Made by a program: the position numbers and the translations under genes. The notes under the pieces were generated by a model, which saw nothing but the letters and a program-made list of their open reading frames with translations, was not told the origin of the DNA and did not search any database. Below are positions 62,036 to 64,000 of a stretch of DNA of 64,000 nucleotides, piece by piece; position 1 is the stretch's first letter, and each line of letters starts with the position of its first letter. Where the stretch lies: assembly GCA_004009845.1 (NCBI GenBank), contig RMBW01000043.1, positions 62,001 to 126,000 of the forward strand. Direction: 5' to 3'. This stretch comes from Davidsoniella eucalypti. Lineage: Eukaryota > Ascomycota > Sordariomycetes > Microascales > Ceratocystidaceae.

Positions 62036-62796
62036 GAACCTCTAAAGGAAAATAAGAAAGAAAAAATGGTCATGGCTCTAAAAAAGAATTGAACTAGCCG
62101 ATATTGAGTAAGCCGAAAAGAAAAGAAGGAAAAATACAAGCCATGTCTAGCCTTTTCCCACCGCATTTCTGCTAGTTCTCGGCTTTACTGAATTCTTAGT
62201 GATTCTTTAAATTCTTCTGGTCTTTTAGTATAGCCTTCCCCTTTCCCCTTCTTTCACAGACTTGGCAAGCCCGAGGCTCAAGGCGCGCGGACTCTTCTTT
62301 ATCACAAGAAATCTCTGTATGGGTTTATCTCATGTGTATGGATGACTTATCCGATTGGTATCCAGAAAAAGATTTTGAGGCTCTGCGGCTCCTGCAACTT
62401 ATAATGGAGCCTGGGGGGGGAGGGGAAAAAAGATTAAAGATTTGCAAACGATGGGTCTATCTGAAGTATTTCTTTTTATTTAATCAATATTTCTACATCT
62501 ATGGAGGGTCAGTGTGTTCCGAGTGTCGAATTCAAATTTGATGCCAAGAATAAATCAACGGTATATCCAGTACAGAATACAGATCTGTTGGCATATAATA
62601 CAGTCCTGTATACCAGCCAAAACATCAGTAAAAAAAAAAGCACAAAAAATATACATAGCCTCGTCCCGGCAAATCTATGCGTTATTCGCCATACCTTGGT
62701 TCGTTATCGTCATCATAATATAAAACACAAATAAAGCACTGACCTCAAGACCGGCGTCTCTTCGGGCCCATCTGATAAACCTCCGCATTTTAAGCC

Positions 62797-62820
62797 TTTT
62801 TTTTTTTTTTTTTTTTTTTT
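62797..62820 (+). repeat. T24 homopolymer
   Basis: Twenty-four consecutive T residues by direct count. Confidence 0.9.
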
Positions 62821-63117
62821 GCTACAAATATATTATGCCTTGCGTTTTGTTCAATCGCTTATCCCTAGTCCGTTTCTTTATTGGGGAGGCTCTGCTACTT
62901 TCATTTTATCATTCATTGTATTATTATTCTTTTTTTTCTCTGGCAGCTCACGGACCATCGTCTGATCGGCTTTGTTCGTGCCTTTATTTTACCCCATTCC
63001 CTCATCTTTGACTCAATGAAATGTGAAATGAGAACTCAATGTAAATGGCAAACCCTAAAATAGGGTTTGCCAGAATCGATACAAAATTCCAAAATGAAAT
63101 GTCTCGTCAGTCTTGAA

Positions 63118-63485
63118 CTACTTCTTGACCGAGTCCTTAAGCTCGTCAGACAGAGGTATTGCTTGAGTGGCCGCCTCGTCAGTATCAACATACATATCAG
63201 TAGATACATATTTCTCACTTTCCGTGGGACCACCTTCATTGATAACCCGTTTGAACTACTCCCCGCAAGAGAGCTACGTTGAAACAAAGGCAGTATAAAG
63301 CTACAACTTTGTCGTAAGGAAATACTACCCTCGAAGGGGGGCAAAGAAATACACGTTACAGAATACGTATTATACAGATACGTTGACGGTCTGACGGCCT
63401 ACCTACTAGGTTTCAACAGCCTTTTTCATCTATCCAATTCTTACTCATTATTGGCCGCACTAAATCTACCACCCACATCCCTCAT
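63118..63485 (-). CDS. doubtful small spliced gene, about 80 aa, unrecognised
   Basis: The last-exon candidate 63255-63118 follows a TAG acceptor and reads FKRVINEGGPTESEKYVSTD, then an acidic stretch ending PLSDELKDSVKK-stop, with gene-like codons. Upstream, an ATG at 63485 opens MRDVGGRFSAANNE with a GTAAGA donor (exon 63485-63445). These two do not join in phase directly. A middle exon ending at a GTAGTA donor after CCCCCTTCGAGG would restore the frame, but its acceptor and branch site are weak. No family recognised; chance is a real possibility. Confidence 0.18.
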
Positions 63486-64000
63486 CTTTCCTTTGTTATT
63501 TCTTTGCCAAAAATGGACAATGATGTCGCCTTATTGAGCCGCGCTGAGTTTCCGTGTCTACACGTATCTACTGAAAGTGTATACATTTATTTAGCCTGTT
63601 GTAACGTATATATAGTCCCTTACTTCGTTCAAAGTCTATCATTGGCCGTTAGCTAAGAGAAGATAACAGATATGTCTAGCTTATATCCGTACCAATCAGT
63701 CTATGTCATCCGTGTTCTGGTTTTGTATCTTGTAGTTGACATAGCACGGCAATGATACGTCCCATACATTACTATTCATATATTATCGAATAAATGGGTA
63801 ATGAGACCACTGTGAGCCGGGGAAAATTGGCATGTACAACTACTAACTCCCCAAATTCCCACATGGCAGGTAAAGTTAGTCTTGTATCTTGTAGCTGATA
63901 TACACTTAGTACGGTAGTGATACATCCCATGTGATGTCAAAAGTCGCTAAACACATCTTAGTATAATATGTACATTTTCTAGGCTCAATATATTCATCCA
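63486..64000. other. intergenic, right window edge
   Basis: Non-coding sequence containing a diverged repeat pair (63724-63766 and 63882-63930). No gene recognised. Confidence 0.45.
63724..63930. repeat. diverged direct repeat pair, about 43-49 bp
   Basis: Copy A (63724-63766) and copy B (63882-63930) share TTGTATCTTGTAG at the start and GATAC/TCCCAT at the end. The substitutions I see outside a short insertion in B are transitions (C/T and A/G). Confidence 0.7.

Larger units (their letters stand above)
59161..63117. other. gene-poor spacer
   Basis: About 4 kb, AT-rich, with no recognised gene. It contains A22 (59348-59369), A23 (62013-62035) and T24 (62797-62820) tracts, and three copies of TTGAGCCTCAA near 59438, 61844 and 61980. 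Short ORFs here lack domains and usually overlap homopolymers. Confidence 0.5.

Overview
The window looks like nuclear DNA of a filamentous ascomycete, probably of Sordariomycete type. The genes are split by spliceosomal introns, mostly 55-300 bp, with GTAAGT, GTACGT or GTATGT donors and YAG acceptors. All recognisable products are eukaryotic: MLH1, a BTB-bromodomain protein, an Ndt80/PhoG factor, HPPK-DHPS, a nitronate monooxygenase, a Glo3 Arf-GAP, Tim21 and a Rad51 paralogue. I saw no operons, prophage, CRISPR, rRNA, or tRNA with both internal promoter boxes. Exon models were built by hand. Every complete model keeps frame through each junction and has a length divisible by three.

Layout. 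1-4.2 kb: 5' part of MLH1 (minus, cut by the window edge), a small unrecognised ORF, and a BTB-bromodomain gene (minus). 4.2-20.4 kb: about 16 kb with no convincing gene. 20.4-28.4 kb: an Ndt80/PhoG transcription factor (plus) whose N-terminus seems to be assembled from tiny upstream exons across introns of about 3.8 and 2.5 kb. 28.4-41.3 kb: another 13 kb without a convincing gene. 41.3-49.8 kb: a gene-dense block with bifunctional FOL1-type HPPK-DHPS (minus), nitronate monooxygenase (plus), Glo3-type Arf-GAP (minus) and TIM21 (plus). 49.8-53.2 kb: a frameshifted relic and a fungal LRR-like protein of unknown function (minus). 53.2-58.3 kb: a spacer with a fold-back element, then a six-exon Rad51-paralogue gene (minus). 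58.3-64 kb: mostly non-coding, with long homopolymers, a pyrimidine-rich plus-strand leader and a doubtful small spliced gene.

The genes do not form one pathway. Two are DNA repair genes (MLH1 and the Rad51 paralogue), two have mitochondrial links (TIM21, and HPPK-DHPS with a presequence-like N-terminus), one is vesicle traffic and two are nuclear regulators. The most striking feature is the contrast between ordinary compact genes and a single Ndt80-family regulator isolated in about 37 kb of gene-poor DNA. The next points of interest are a bromodomain that lacks its usual acetyl-lysine-binding Asn, a folate enzyme without the aldolase module, and several short repeats and fold-backs.
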